A stretch of 64,000 nt of DNA from Nitrospinia bacterium (GTDB lineage Bacteria > Nitrospinota > Nitrospinia > Nitrospinales > JAJDAT01). Location of the stretch: contig JAJDAT010000049.1 in NCBI GenBank assembly GCA_029261715.1, positions 409,142-473,141 of the forward strand. The letters are read 5' to 3'. The notes beneath the pieces were generated by a model. The model was not told the origin of the DNA, did no database searches, and saw only the letters and a program-made list of their open reading frames with translations. The position numbers were made by a program, and so were the translations under genes. Of the stretch, positions 1 through 9,199 are shown in pieces (the first letter of the stretch is position 1; each line of letters starts with the position of its first letter).

Positions 1-1
1 A

Positions 2-934
2 TTGCTGACTGGAACAAGAGAAGAGGTTCTTGCCGCATCTCAAGCTTCTGTCCGTCAAACACACGCTCGATTGCGACTGACATGGAATGAGTTTCAGAGG
101 ATTAAAAAATTATATGAAGAAGGCGTTTTGAGCGTAAACGACTATGATAACGCCAAAGCTTTAACTCAAGAGGCACGAGCCCGATTTGACGAAAAGAAAT
201 CGCAGTGGCAAGAATTTAAAACAGGTCCGCGTATTGAGAGAATTAAGCAGGAAAAGGCAAGCCTTGCCGGCGCCGAAGCGCGAATTCAGATCATTGAAGA
301 CCAAATCGATAGAGCTGGGATAAGAGCTCCGTTCGATGGTTTTGTGATTAAAAAAGATACAGAAGTGGGGCAGTGGCTTGAAAAAGGTGATTCAGGATTA
401 ACCATGATAGCGATCAATCCAGCGAAGGTCGAAGTGAATTTGCCTCAATCTTATTTTGATCGAGTCCAAAATAAAACTCCTGCAACGGTTATTTTAGAAT
501 CGCGAGATTCAAATAAAGAAGATTTGAAATTCCAAGGCCAAGTAGTTGAGAAGATTTATTCTGGAGATCAGGCATCGCGTACATTTCCTGTTCGGATCAA
601 AGTTGATAACCCAAATGCTGAAATTGCCATGGGAATGTCGGTACAAGTCGAACTACAATCTACCCAAAAACAACTTAACAGGTTTTATGTTCCTAAAGAT
701 GCATTGGTCAGAACGCCTGATGACGTTTTTATATGGGTTATTCGAACCAAAAATGGAAATAGCCTTACGGCTGAAAAAGTTCAAATAAAACCAGGTAATC
801 AGTTTAATAGTCTGGTCGCGATAGTAGCAAACAAGCCAAACGCATTTAAGACAGGAGATAGAGTTGTAGTTCAGGGTAATGAAAGACTACGACCTGGTAG
901 CAACGTTTCTATCATTCAATCGATTCCAGAGTAA
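2..934 (+). CDS. RND efflux periplasmic adaptor subunit (HlyD/MFP family), 5' end cut off
   Basis: This is the membrane-fusion (adaptor) subunit of a tripartite efflux pump; it links the inner-membrane RND pump to an outer-membrane channel. The reading frame is open to the window edge, so the N-terminus with its signal or anchor is missing. About the first 100 residues are a charged helical hairpin. They are followed by a lipoyl-like half-motif (IRAPFDGFVIKK, then EVGQWLEKGD near residues 107-130) and beta-barrel and membrane-proximal domains ending in RVVVQGNERLRPGSNV, which is typical of the family. Its stop is 3 bases before the next ATG, so it is translationally coupled to the pump gene. 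The substrate cannot be read from the sequence. The family call is secure. Confidence 0.9.
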   Translation: MLTGTREEVLAASQASVRQTHARLRLTWNEFQRIKKLYEEGVLSVNDYDNAKALTQEARARFDEKKSQWQEFKTGPRIERIKQEKASLAGAEARIQIIEDQIDRAGIRAPFDGFVIKKDTEVGQWLEKGDSGLTMIAINPAKVEVNLPQSYFDRVQNKTPATVILESRDSNKEDLKFQGQVVEKIYSGDQASRTFPVRIKVDNPNAEIAMGMSVQVELQSTQKQLNRFYVPKDALVRTPDDVFIWVIRTKNGNSLTAEKVQIKPGNQFNSLVAIVANKPNAFKTGDRVVVQGNERLRPGSNVSIIQSIPE

Positions 935-937
935 TTT

Positions 938-3900
938 ATGAAATTGGTCGAAGAATCTCTGAAATATGGCGTGACTGTAGCGGTTGGAGTCATTCTCATC
1001 TTAATGTTTGGTTTGTTATCTCTTTTTCGGATACCCGTACAATTGGTTCCCGACGTGAGCCAACCTGAATTAACCGTAACCACCACCTGGCCAGGAGCAA
1101 CCCCCGAAGAAATTGAGCGAGATATAGTCGGAGAACAGGAAAAGCATCTCAAGTCCATTGTCGGGTTGACGGAGATGAAAAGTTTATCTCAGTCAGGTCG
1201 CGCGGAAGTCTACCTAACGTTTCGAACGGGAGCTAACTTGCAGGAAATTCTTGTTCGCACCTCAAATGCCCTCCAACAAGTTTCGTCCTACCCAGAAGAT
1301 GTAGACGAACCAATAATTAAAACTGTTAACGTTTCTGACAGACCCATCGGCTGGTTTGTATTACAGCCGTTACCAGGTTTGGAAGACAAAGTGAATGTCT
1401 ATCATTTTCATGATTTTGCCATAGATAAAATTAAAACTCGGTTTGAGAGAATTCCTGGAGTCTCTGATAGCGCAGTGCGAGGTGGGAGCCCGCTTGAGGT
1501 TCAAGTAACTTTTAATCCCGATGCTTTGGCGGAAAGAAAATTAAGCATTTTTGATTTGCGCGAAGTTCTGCGGAGACAGAATAAAAATTTAAGCGGCGGC
1601 GATTTTGACGAAGGCAAACGCAGATATATTGTGCGAACTCAGGGAGAGTTTACAAGTGTAGAGGATATTGAAAATGCCATCTTGCGGCAAGAGGATGGTC
1701 GAACCGTATATGTCAAAGATGTTGCTGAGGTAAACGTTGATTATGACGAATTAAGAGACTACGTAAGACATAATGGCTTACCAGGAATAGCGGTAAACGC
1801 GAGAAGAGAACTAGGATCGAACATACTTTCTGTAATGAAAGAATTAAAGAAAGTAAAAGAGGAACTCAATGAAAACCTCCTTCGTCCTCTGGGTGTTCAA
1901 TTAGTTCAAACGGCAGATAAAACAGAGTATATTTCGCGATCAATCCGCATGGTTCAAATTAATCTAGTTTTAGGCGGGATTTTCGCCATTCTGATTTTAC
2001 TTCTCTTTCTTCGGAGTTTATACAGCACTCTTGTCGTAGCCATTGCCATTCCCATTAGTGTGGTTGGATCGTTTTTAATCATCACTCTTATGGGACGAAC
2101 GATAAACGTAATTATGTTGGCGGGTATGGCGTTTGCCGTTGGGATGGTGGTTGACGCTTCTATCATTGTTTTAGAGAACATCTATCGACATATGCATATG
2201 GGGAAATCGCCAGGGAAGGCCGCCTTAGATGGAGCCAGCGAAGTTTGGGGGGCAATTCTAGCGACTACTTTAACGACTCTGGTTGTCTTTGTTCCAATAT
2301 TGTTTATTGAAGAGGAAGTGGGGCAACTTTTTCGAGATATTGCCGTTGCGGTTAGCGCATCTGTAACGTTGTCTATGATCGTTAGTATTTTAGTCATTCC
2401 CGCTTTGAGCCAGAAGTTTTTAAAATATGAAAAGGTTTCCGAGGTAAATTCGCTTTCGTTTTTAAGAAAAGCGTCTCAGAATTTATTTGGCATTGTTCCA
2501 TTGGCTAATCGATTTACTGATTTTGTAGTAGCGTCGCTTAAAACCTTGTTCCGTTCTTCCAGCGTTCAATGGTTGGTGGTATTGGGATTGACGATTTTAC
2601 CTGTTTTAGCCGCATGGAATATGGTTCCTAAAACAGAATATCTACCGGAGGGAGACCAAAACGTTATTTTAGGGTTAATGATTCCTCCTCAAGGTTACAA
2701 CATTCAAGAAGCGCATCGTTTAGGGCGAGAGTTGGAGAAAGTCTATAAACCTTATTGGGAAGCTCAACCAGGCAGCGCTGAAGAAGCAAAGCTGGATGGT
2801 CCGGCAGTGCGTAATTTTTTATTTATTGGAAGTAGGGGAAGGTTATTCACAATTGTGAAAGCCAAAGATCCGGAACGTTCCAGAGAATTGATTCCAGTTT
2901 TGAAAAATCAATTATCAAAGGTCCCAGGAGTGATCTCTATAACCCGTCAATTATCGTTACTCTCCAGCGCCTTGCGAGGCACTAGAGGAATAGAGATAAA
3001 TATTATGGGACCTGATCTCCGGAAATTGACTTCAATGACAAAAGATGCTTTTTTCAAGCTAAAAAAGCTGATGCCAGGAGCTCAGATTCGTCCCGTTCCC
3101 GGAATGGAATTAGGACAACCTCAAATACAGATTTATCCAAGATGGCAAGAAATAGCGGAAATGAATGTGGATGTTTTTGAGCTTGGATATTCTGTTGCCG
3201 CTTTAGTGGATGGGGTTTATGCAGACGAAGTGTATCTCAACCCAGAAAAAGTCGATGCTCCTTACCTACCTAGAGATGGTGTTGATCTCATTTTGGAAAG
3301 TAGAGAGAAGGATGTTGAAAAAACTCAAGACATCGACAAAATGATTATCCATACCCGATTAGGAAATGCCGTTCCCTTAAGCAGTATCGCTCGAATGGAA
3401 GAAATAGTAAGCTCTGAACAAATTCAACATTATGAGAGAGAACGGTCAATTACATTGGAAGTTGTACCTCCAGCCAAAATGCCTTTGGAAGAAGGAATTA
3501 GGATAGTTAAAGAAGAGGTTATCCAGCCTCTTACAGAAAGGGGCGAATTGTCAGGAGGTTATTCTATACGGCTTACCGGAAATGCGGACAAACTAGAAAA
3601 AACGCGTCAAGCTATGTCAGGCAATTTCCTATTGGCAATTATTATCACCTACCTTTTATTAGCCGTTTTGTTCCAACATTGGGGTTTTCCTTTGATCATT
3701 ATGCTCAGCGTTCCACTGGCTGGCGTAGGTGGAATATTTGGATTATGGTTATTAAACCAGTTTGTGCTTCAACCATTAGATATTTTAACAATGCTGGGGT
3801 TTGTTATCTTGATAGGCGTGGTCGTCAACAATGCCATTCTAATAATTTACCAAGCTTTGCTTAATTTGCGAGAGCAAAAAATGCCAGTTCAAGAAGCGAT

Positions 3901-4117
3901 TTTGGAAAGCGTTCGTACCCGTATCCGTCCTATTTTTATGAGTACTTTTACAAGTATATTTGGTTTATTACCTTTAGTTGTTATCCCAGGAGCAGGTACG
4001 GAAATGTATCGTGGGATAGGGGTTGTAATACTTTCAGGTTTGTTTTTGAGCGCTCTGTTTACTCTAGTTTTAATTCCATGTCTTATGAACCTCACCACTC
4101 GGCAAAGCCGAATTTGA
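938..4117 (+). CDS. RND family efflux transporter permease (AcrB-like)
   Basis: This 1059-aa inner-membrane proton-driven exporter is full length for the RND/HAE family. It has one N-terminal TM helix, a large periplasmic porter domain, a TM2-TM6 bundle (about residues 335-490), a second porter domain, and a C-terminal TM bundle (about 890-1055) ending in a helix with LIPCLMNL. The TM4 signature VGMVVDASIIVLEN carries a single Asp (D406), where classical AcrB has two adjacent Asp, so proton relay here probably uses one acidic residue. It follows the adaptor gene by 3 bases, and no outer-membrane TolC-like gene follows. Substrate is unknown; it could export hydrophobic compounds or metals. Confidence 0.93.
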   Translation: MKLVEESLKYGVTVAVGVILILMFGLLSLFRIPVQLVPDVSQPELTVTTTWPGATPEEIERDIVGEQEKHLKSIVGLTEMKSLSQSGRAEVYLTFRTGANLQEILVRTSNALQQVSSYPEDVDEPIIKTVNVSDRPIGWFVLQPLPGLEDKVNVYHFHDFAIDKIKTRFERIPGVSDSAVRGGSPLEVQVTFNPDALAERKLSIFDLREVLRRQNKNLSGGDFDEGKRRYIVRTQGEFTSVEDIENAILRQEDGRTVYVKDVAEVNVDYDELRDYVRHNGLPGIAVNARRELGSNILSVMKELKKVKEELNENLLRPLGVQLVQTADKTEYISRSIRMVQINLVLGGIFAILILLLFLRSLYSTLVVAIAIPISVVGSFLIITLMGRTINVIMLAGMAFAVGMVVDASIIVLENIYRHMHMGKSPGKAALDGASEVWGAILATTLTTLVVFVPILFIEEEVGQLFRDIAVAVSASVTLSMIVSILVIPALSQKFLKYEKVSEVNSLSFLRKASQNLFGIVPLANRFTDFVVASLKTLFRSSSVQWLVVLGLTILPVLAAWNMVPKTEYLPEGDQNVILGLMIPPQGYNIQEAHRLGRELEKVYKPYWEAQPGSAEEAKLDGPAVRNFLFIGSRGRLFTIVKAKDPERSRELIPVLKNQLSKVPGVISITRQLSLLSSALRGTRGIEINIMGPDLRKLTSMTKDAFFKLKKLMPGAQIRPVPGMELGQPQIQIYPRWQEIAEMNVDVFELGYSVAALVDGVYADEVYLNPEKVDAPYLPRDGVDLILESREKDVEKTQDIDKMIIHTRLGNAVPLSSIARMEEIVSSEQIQHYERERSITLEVVPPAKMPLEEGIRIVKEEVIQPLTERGELSGGYSIRLTGNADKLEKTRQAMSGNFLLAIIITYLLLAVLFQHWGFPLIIMLSVPLAGVGGIFGLWLLNQFVLQPLDILTMLGFVILIGVVVNNAILIIYQALLNLREQKMPVQEAILESVRTRIRPIFMSTFTSIFGLLPLVVIPGAGTEMYRGIGVVILSGLFLSALFTLVLIPCLMNLTTRQSRI

Positions 4118-4577
4118 CTCATTTTTAACAAATCTATTATTTCTCGACTTCGTTAAAATTTTCTTGGGTATAAATATTGAGATGCAGTTTGGCCATCTTT
4201 AATTGCAATTTTAATAAAAAATCCCATAATCCTCCTATTTACTGTGACTTACATTTGGGATACAATAGCCCCGGAAAGTGGTGTTTAAGTAAATTAAAAT
4301 TTTTGGCGATAAATCAAATAATAGCTCTTACCTTTGACCATATACAATATACGCCTCAAAGAAGCACAACGAAAAAATCTCTAGATTTAAATATTTATGA
4401 GGAATCAAGGAGGCGAAATTGTTGGACAAAATCCTTACTTTCTTCTTAAAATGAGGTATGGATAGTTTTCGTAGCGAAAATGGTTACGAAAGGGCCAATT
4501 ATTCTCTTCCATTTTGGTATAGATGAAAAGGAAGCATTTCCTTCCAAATAAAATAAACTTGTTGTCGATTATATAAA
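4118..4577. other. 460-bp non-coding gap after the RND operon
   Basis: The gap separates the RND operon from the glycan cluster and must hold the promoter of the latter. A perfect 7-bp inverted repeat (TTTCGTA at 4467-4473 and TACGAAA at 4485-4491) could be a weak hairpin or operator. There is no convincing coding sequence: the 90-codon frame at 4177-4449 has no ribosome binding site and a composition unlike a protein. Confidence 0.5.
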
Positions 4578-5378
4578 ATGAAAACCGAAACGCTTGAACC
4601 TGGAGAGTCCATTGCTTCAGGTGACAATCCGGGTTCTTCAAAAGAGAAAAAATCCTCTATGTCCCCTGTTAGTGATGTCTTGATTATTATGCCTGCCTTT
4701 AATGAAGAGCTAAATATAGGCAGTGTATTAGAAGATATCTATAAGGAAGCTCCGGGAATACCCGTATTGGTAATTAACGATGGCTCCGGAGATAAGACTG
4801 CGGAAATTGCGACTAAAACGGGCGCTGAGGTTATCACACTACCCTATAATTCAGGCTATGGCGTTGCCCTTCAAACGGGATTCGTTTATGCCCACCAAAG
4901 AAAAATTCCAATTGTAATCCAAATGGATTCAGACGGTCAACATGACGCGCGATTCATTAAAACTTTGATTGAAGAAATAAGAAAGCCCGATACAGATGTT
5001 GTTATAGGATCTAGATTCCTAGGGGCCTGCGAATATAAAGCTGGGCTTTTAAAGAGAGCTGGAATGCTGTTTTTTGGCGCCATTGCATCTCTTATTGTAG
5101 GAAGAAAAGTTACGGACCCAACTTCAGGTTTTCAAGCGGCGAAAGGTAAAGCCATTGAATTTGCCGCTAGTGATTTTTATCCTCCTGATTATCCTGATGC
5201 GGATTTCATTATTTTACTTCATAGGCATGGTTTTAAAGTGAAAGAAATACCTGTCGCTATGCGTCCCAACGCTCAAAATAAAACAATGCATCGAGGCCAT
5301 AAAACTTTGTATTACGTTTTTAAAATGGGACTCTCTATTGTTGTAACCTTATTAAGGAAAAAGCCAGAATCTAAATGA
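4578..5378 (+). CDS. Family 2 glycosyltransferase (dolichyl/polyprenyl-phosphate sugar synthase-like)
   Basis: A 266-aa GT-A fold enzyme predicted to transfer a sugar from a nucleotide donor to a lipid phosphate or glycan. After about 30 polar residues comes the family start VLIIMPAFNEELNIGSVL, then VINDGSGDKTAE, and the metal-binding DxD region QMDSDGQHD (D117 and D119). The motif VIGSRF and the acceptor-loop segment TDPTSGFQA resemble DPM1/DPG synthase proteins. It lacks the C-terminal TM pair of the GtrB type, and membrane attachment may come from the next gene, a DUF2304 protein overlapping it by 4 bases (ATGA). GT2-DUF2304 pairs are common in polysaccharide clusters. Acceptor unknown. 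Confidence 0.88.
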   Translation: MKTETLEPGESIASGDNPGSSKEKKSSMSPVSDVLIIMPAFNEELNIGSVLEDIYKEAPGIPVLVINDGSGDKTAEIATKTGAEVITLPYNSGYGVALQTGFVYAHQRKIPIVIQMDSDGQHDARFIKTLIEEIRKPDTDVVIGSRFLGACEYKAGLLKRAGMLFFGAIASLIVGRKVTDPTSGFQAAKGKAIEFAASDFYPPDYPDADFIILLHRHGFKVKEIPVAMRPNAQNKTMHRGHKTLYYVFKMGLSIVVTLLRKKPESK

Positions 5379-5776
5379 TGCCTCCAAAGATTAAAATCAT
5401 TGCCATTTTAATTTGCGTTTTTTTACTTTCGTACGTTTTTGAACTTGTGCGTCGAAAGCATTTAACGGAAGAATATTCTTTAGGATGGTTAGTAACGGGT
5501 GTCTCTATGCTAACTCTTTCTATTTTTGAAGATTTACTAAAGTGGATTTCTGATTTAGTGGGCGCCACTTTATTTACGTCTACTTTATTTTTTTTCGGTT
5601 TAGTTTTTTTAATGGTCATATGTCTTCATTTTTCAATTCGTATTTCAGCGTTGACGAATCAAGTCAGAAGGTTAACCCAGCATGTTGCAATCCTCGATAC
5701 GGAAAAAGAAAATTTACGTAAAGCCTTAGGTGATCCGTCTTTTGAAGATGTTGCTCCACGTCGAGGAAAATTTTGA
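5375..5776 (+). CDS. DUF2304 small membrane protein
   Basis: A 133-aa inner-membrane protein with three predicted TM segments (about residues 4-20, 31-50 and 62-82), then a short coiled coil and a charged cytosolic tail. The pattern RRKHLTEEYSLGWLV followed by two hydrophobic helices and a trailing helix is that of DUF2304 proteins. These regularly sit beside GT2 enzymes and are thought to serve them as membrane partners; their biochemistry is not established. It overlaps the GT2 stop by 4 bases, which indicates translational coupling. Confidence 0.8.
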   Translation: MMPPKIKIIAILICVFLLSYVFELVRRKHLTEEYSLGWLVTGVSMLTLSIFEDLLKWISDLVGATLFTSTLFFFGLVFLMVICLHFSIRISALTNQVRRLTQHVAILDTEKENLRKALGDPSFEDVAPRRGKF

Positions 5777-5834
5777 AAGCCAGAAGAAAAATTTCACTCT
5801 ACCCGCCAATTAAAGCCTTTTTTTAAAACTCCCC

Positions 5835-6971
5835 TTGCGAATTTTAAGAACTATTGAAACTTTTTTGCCCTATGTTTGCGGGCCCGTTAATCAAGCCTTC
5901 CAAATTTCAAACAGATTAGAATCGTTAGATATAGCTTCTCCTGTTTTAACAACTTATTGTGATATTGAACCAGGACTGCCTTCGCAAACGTTAATCGAAA
6001 AAGTAAAAGTAACTCGTTTTAAAAATCAATTCCGGTTGATGCGCTATTGCGTTAGTCTTGGCATGGCGAAGGATCTGAAAAATTTTGACATACTGCACGC
6101 CCATAACTATCGAAATTTTCAAAGCGACTTAGGTCTTTTATTCGCAGGTTTGCGAAGGAAGCCTTTTATACTTAATACGCATGGATCGCTATTAGGCTAT
6201 AAAAAATACCTGCCAAAAGGAATGCCTCAAGTTCCATATGAAATATACGATAAATTAACCTTTAAGTCGGTTGCGCGTCGCGCTGATGCGATTGTTGTTT
6301 CGTCTGAGTTTGAGAGAAATGACGCTATTGAGTTTGGGATTGATTTAAACAAAATTCATGTGATTCCAATGGGAATCGATTTGCCGCGTGTTTCTACAGA
6401 AAAGAAAAAAACAAACGGGAGTCCATTACGACTCTTATTTGTTGGTCGATTAGCAAGAGTTAGGCGTGTGGAACTATTGATTAAAGCTCTTAGCCTGATG
6501 GATTTCCCCGTTTTAGCCACTATAGTTGGAGGCGAAGAAGAGACGGCAAGCGTAGCAAAAGGGGGATATGTCAACGAGTTAAAAAAACTCGTAGAAGAAT
6601 TAAAAATTGAAGAAAAAGTTGAATTCGTTGGCCCAAAAACTAAAGAAGAACTGTGTGCGTATTATTCGAAGTCGGATATTTTTATTTATCCCTCATTATA
6701 TGAAAACTTTGGACAGCCTATCTTGGAAGCCGCCGCCGCCGGTTTGCCAATAATTTCAACGAATGTGGGAGTCGCAAGAGAAATTGTAATAGAATCTGAG
6801 ACAGGGTTTATCGTTTCAGACGAACCAAAAGCAATTGCCGCTCGCGTTTGCGATTTGATGAATGTGGAAACGCGAAAACAGATGGGAGAAAAGATGAAGC
6901 AAAAAGTTGTGGCAGATTTTGGTTGGGAGATGGTAATGCAAAAATATATTAAGTTGTATAATTCTTTTTAG
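5835..6971 (+). CDS. Family 4 glycosyltransferase
   Basis: A 378-aa GT-B enzyme. The N-terminal acceptor domain has FLPYVCGPVNQAFQISNRL and the core motif DILHAHNYRNFQ. The C-terminal donor domain has LLFVGRLARVRRVELLIKA, EFVGPKTKEEL and the EX7E-type signature YPSLYENFGQPILEAAAAG near residues 285-305. The start is taken as TTG at 5835 because no ATG gives the conserved N-terminus (RILRTIETF); there is no strong Shine-Dalgarno upstream, so the start is uncertain. It follows DUF2304 by 58 bases and probably belongs to the same glycan operon. The sugar and acceptor are unknown. Confidence 0.87.
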   Translation: MRILRTIETFLPYVCGPVNQAFQISNRLESLDIASPVLTTYCDIEPGLPSQTLIEKVKVTRFKNQFRLMRYCVSLGMAKDLKNFDILHAHNYRNFQSDLGLLFAGLRRKPFILNTHGSLLGYKKYLPKGMPQVPYEIYDKLTFKSVARRADAIVVSSEFERNDAIEFGIDLNKIHVIPMGIDLPRVSTEKKKTNGSPLRLLFVGRLARVRRVELLIKALSLMDFPVLATIVGGEEETASVAKGGYVNELKKLVEELKIEEKVEFVGPKTKEELCAYYSKSDIFIYPSLYENFGQPILEAAAAGLPIISTNVGVAREIVIESETGFIVSDEPKAIAARVCDLMNVETRKQMGEKMKQKVVADFGWEMVMQKYIKLYNSF

Positions 6972-6985
6972 TTGTTATTGAAAGC

Positions 6986-7078
6986 TTACTGTCCAAATAA
7001 AGCGATCCCCAAAGCTATTGCCGAATATACAACGCAGAAAACACAAGCAAACACTCTTCCTTTAAGTAAATTATTCAT
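6986..7078 (-). CDS. Possible 30-aa single-TM peptide
   Basis: A short frame running ATG to TAA on the minus strand. It encodes MNNLLKGRVF followed by about 20 almost uninterrupted hydrophobic residues ending in LGIALFGQ, a convincing positive-inside TM helix. It begins 14 bases after the stop of the cyclic-nucleotide-binding gene and is co-oriented, as the last member of that operon. There is no close ribosome binding site; a GGAAGG lies about 20 bases upstream inside the previous gene's end. It could be a small regulator or stabiliser of a membrane complex, or it could be a chance frame. Confidence 0.4.
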   Translation of the reverse strand: MNNLLKGRVFACVFCVVYSAIALGIALFGQ

Positions 7079-7092
7079 TTTTGCGTTTTTAT

Positions 7093-7686
7093 TTAACCTT
7101 CCTTTAGAATATCGTTTATCTCTCCTATTAGAGACCTGATTTCTGTTTGGTTATTGGTAAATTCTTCTTGAGTCTTCTTTTGAGATTGAGCTTGAGCAAG
7201 GGCGGCTTTTCTTTTTTCATTTTCGTAAATCAATTCTAGTTCTTTTTTTAGTTTTAAAATAAACTCGTCTTTCTTTTCGACTCTTCGAATTAAAACTTGG
7301 ATAAAACGGTCTTTAAATTTGCTGGAAATATGAGGTTCAAGACTGCGTAGTAAATCTCCGTCTAATTTTAAACAAATAACCTCACCTTGCGCGATGACAT
7401 TAGAGCTTCGCTGTTTTTGAGCTAAAAAAGCCATTTCGCCAATGACGGCGCCAGAACGTAAAGTGTTGATGACCGATTTCGGAGCTTGGTCTTGAGTTAC
7501 GATAGCGTTGCCCGCAAGTATTATGAATATCGAATGGTCGTCTTCGCCTTGAGTAATGAGGTTAGTTCCATTTTGAAACTTTATAATATTGCTGGAGCAA
7601 GAGGCTATGGTTTCTTTCTCTTCTTTTGAGAAAATCTCAAAAAAAGGAAATTGTTCCATTATTTCAACGTGATTATGATCGCTCAA
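7093..7686 (-). CDS. Cyclic nucleotide-binding domain protein
   Basis: A 197-aa protein with an N-terminal CRP/FNR-type cyclic nucleotide-binding fold (about residues 10-125: FFEIFSKEEKETIA, LITQGEDDHSIFIILAG, SGAVIGEMAFLAQKQRSSNVIA) and a C-terminal charged helix (about 130-197) likely to form a coiled coil. The phosphate-binding cassette GEMAFL is present, with RSS where cAMP binders have RSA, so ligand binding is plausible. There is no helix-turn-helix, so it is not a CRP-type activator. The TTG start at 7686 is chosen because AGAGG lies 6 bases upstream; a longer frame would overlap the previous gene by 62 bases. It lies 46 bases downstream of the secreted protein gene. Confidence 0.82.
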   Translation of the reverse strand: MSDHNHVEIMEQFPFFEIFSKEEKETIASCSSNIIKFQNGTNLITQGEDDHSIFIILAGNAIVTQDQAPKSVINTLRSGAVIGEMAFLAQKQRSSNVIAQGEVICLKLDGDLLRSLEPHISSKFKDRFIQVLIRRVEKKDEFILKLKKELELIYENEKRKAALAQAQSQKKTQEEFTNNQTEIRSLIGEINDILKEG

Positions 7687-7732
7687 TTTTTTCCTCTCTA
7701 TTAGTAAGTTGAGTTTTTTGAGATTTAAAAAA

Positions 7733-8821
7733 CTATGGTTTTGTTGAATCGACCGTTTTTTCTTCTGATTGTGAGATAGATTCAACAGATGCAAGTTTAG
7801 GGAACCCTACTCTTTGGCCTAACAAAATTTCGCGCTTATTAAATAAAATAATTGCGGCAGCGGTTGTTTTCTTTGTTGAAAGAATTTGAATTTTGCCAAT
7901 TATCTCGTTAGGCATTGTTATTTCTTTATTTTGCCAGAATTTTAACCCGCCACTTTGTTTTTTTCGAGGTTTAACGAAAATATCCAATCGATCCCCAGTG
8001 ATTAGACCATCTTCGCTTCCTTTATCAATCATAATAATATCGTTTTTACTGGCGAGAGTGCCTATTTTACTCAAGGCCATAATAATGCCTTCAAAGTTTT
8101 GGGTATCGATCTTTTTCTCTCTTATTGTCGCAAAGTTTTGATTTGTTTCTGCAATAAACCTGTCTCCAGTTTTTATAGGAGCAAAAGCCTCTCGTATGAT
8201 TGCTTTATCAGCGAACTGACCTTTTTCTAAAATTTCTATAGTCCCAAGCTTTTTTACTAAGAAGCCTACGGTTTTTTCTTTAAGTTTAAATATCTTTTTA
8301 ATGGGTTTGGTCAGATTCAATTCCACGTCATTAGCGGCCATATAATAGGCGTCTGATGATCTGTCATAAGATTTTAATTCAAGGTCAAAAAGTTCGTCGT
8401 TGACTATCTTGGGAGGAGAGATTTTTTGCTTGGCAGAAAAGAGAGTAAATCTTTGGCCAATTTTTAAATCTTCCAAGCCATCTTTTTTTACGTAAATTAT
8501 TTCCCCATTTCCCAAAATGGTATCAGGTTTGAAACTTTTAATAATAAAGCCTGATTTAGCAATATCTTTGATAATAAAACCTGATCTTCTTCGAGTCGGC
8601 TTTGGGATGGACTCGTTATTTTCTTCATTCTTATTTGGTTTAGTGACTTCTGTTGGGAGGACAGGCTCTTCAACCGGATATTCTTTTTCTAATGGTTGCG
8701 CGGTTGGAATTGGAGGTTCTAGCGAATCTTCAGATGGTTTTGCAAAGGCGGATGCGCATAATAAGATAAAACCTAAAGTAAATAGGGTTCCACCTTTGAT
8801 TAAATTTTCTAACCTAGTCAT
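7733..8821 (-). CDS. Secreted protein of unknown function, repeated beta-domain C-terminus
   Basis: A 362-aa exported protein: signal peptide in residues 1-27 (GTLFTLGFILLCASAFA), a Pro/Glu-rich linker (about 30-75), then a repetitive beta-rich region. The pattern (E)xIIYVKKDGLEDLKIGQRFTLF recurs as IIMIDKGSEDGLITGDRLDIF, followed by IIGKIQILSTKKTTAAAIIL. This matches the C-terminal barrels of LysM-type cell-wall proteins common in deltaproteobacteria, but no LysM module is visible here. The first gene of a minus operon with the cyclic-nucleotide-binding protein. Exact function unknown; a periplasmic or peptidoglycan-associated role is an inference. Confidence 0.7.
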   Translation of the reverse strand: MTRLENLIKGGTLFTLGFILLCASAFAKPSEDSLEPPIPTAQPLEKEYPVEEPVLPTEVTKPNKNEENNESIPKPTRRRSGFIIKDIAKSGFIIKSFKPDTILGNGEIIYVKKDGLEDLKIGQRFTLFSAKQKISPPKIVNDELFDLELKSYDRSSDAYYMAANDVELNLTKPIKKIFKLKEKTVGFLVKKLGTIEILEKGQFADKAIIREAFAPIKTGDRFIAETNQNFATIREKKIDTQNFEGIIMALSKIGTLASKNDIIMIDKGSEDGLITGDRLDIFVKPRKKQSGGLKFWQNKEITMPNEIIGKIQILSTKKTTAAAIILFNKREILLGQRVGFPKLASVESISQSEEKTVDSTKP

Positions 8822-8954
8822 ATAGAGTTAATTTTTTATGAAAATGGTATTTTGTCCAATTAGAAACATGATATCAATGATATTAAAGGTTGTAAATGTA
8901 ATGAATATTAGTTTACTACAATGAAATCGAAAGGTTGGGTGGGTAACTTCGCAC

Positions 8955-8983
8955 TTGACATTAAAAAAGCTCAATGAAATAAT
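8955..8983 (+). promoter_or_regulatory. Sigma70-type promoter for the rpmH operon
   Basis: TTGACA at 8955-8960, a 17-base spacer, then AATAAT at 8978-8983 (5 of 6 matches to the -10 consensus). Transcription would start near 8990, about 70 bases before rpmH. This is among the best promoter matches in the window and suits a ribosomal-protein operon. Confidence 0.72.
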
Positions 8984-9060
8984 CAAAGATTCATTTCGCA
9001 ACAAAAAGCGGTTGTTTTCCAAGCTTTTTCAATAGTTTTGTTTAAAAGAGGCATAAGGCA

Positions 9061-9195
9061 ATGAAGAGGACGTTTCAACCTAAAAATTTAAAAAGAAAAA
9101 GAGCTCACGGGTATCGTGCCCGAAGAGCAACAGTAGGCGGTCGTAAAGTTTTAGCGCGTAGAAGGCGTAAAGGTAGAAAACGATTAGCCCTATAA
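9061..9195 (+). CDS. rpmH: 50S ribosomal protein L34
   Basis: A 44-aa, strongly basic ribosomal large-subunit protein. The sequence opens [20 protein letters not shown] and contains the hallmark [17 protein letters not shown], which matches L34 throughout. The length is exactly that of the family. An AGAGG lies 9 bases upstream of the ATG. It is the first gene of the conserved rpmH-rnpA-yidD-yidC-mnmE order, and rnpA follows 4 bases later, so the two are co-transcribed. Confidence 0.97.
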   Translation: MKRTFQPKNLKRKRAHGYRARRATVGGRKVLARRRRKGRKRLAL

Positions 9196-9199
9196 GAAA

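Noticed and set aside
4177..4449. 90-codon frame between the RND and glycan operons
   Set aside because: No ribosome binding site, erratic composition with many rare-looking residues, and no family resemblance; it most likely reflects open AT-rich DNA.
8828..9022. 64-codon minus-strand frame upstream of rpmH
   Set aside because: It overlaps the strong rpmH promoter region and has no ribosome binding site or recognisable composition.
8822..9060. Replication origin next to rpmH
   Set aside because: rpmH is often near oriC, but no cluster of TTATCCACA-like DnaA boxes was seen, and dnaA/dnaN are not in the window.
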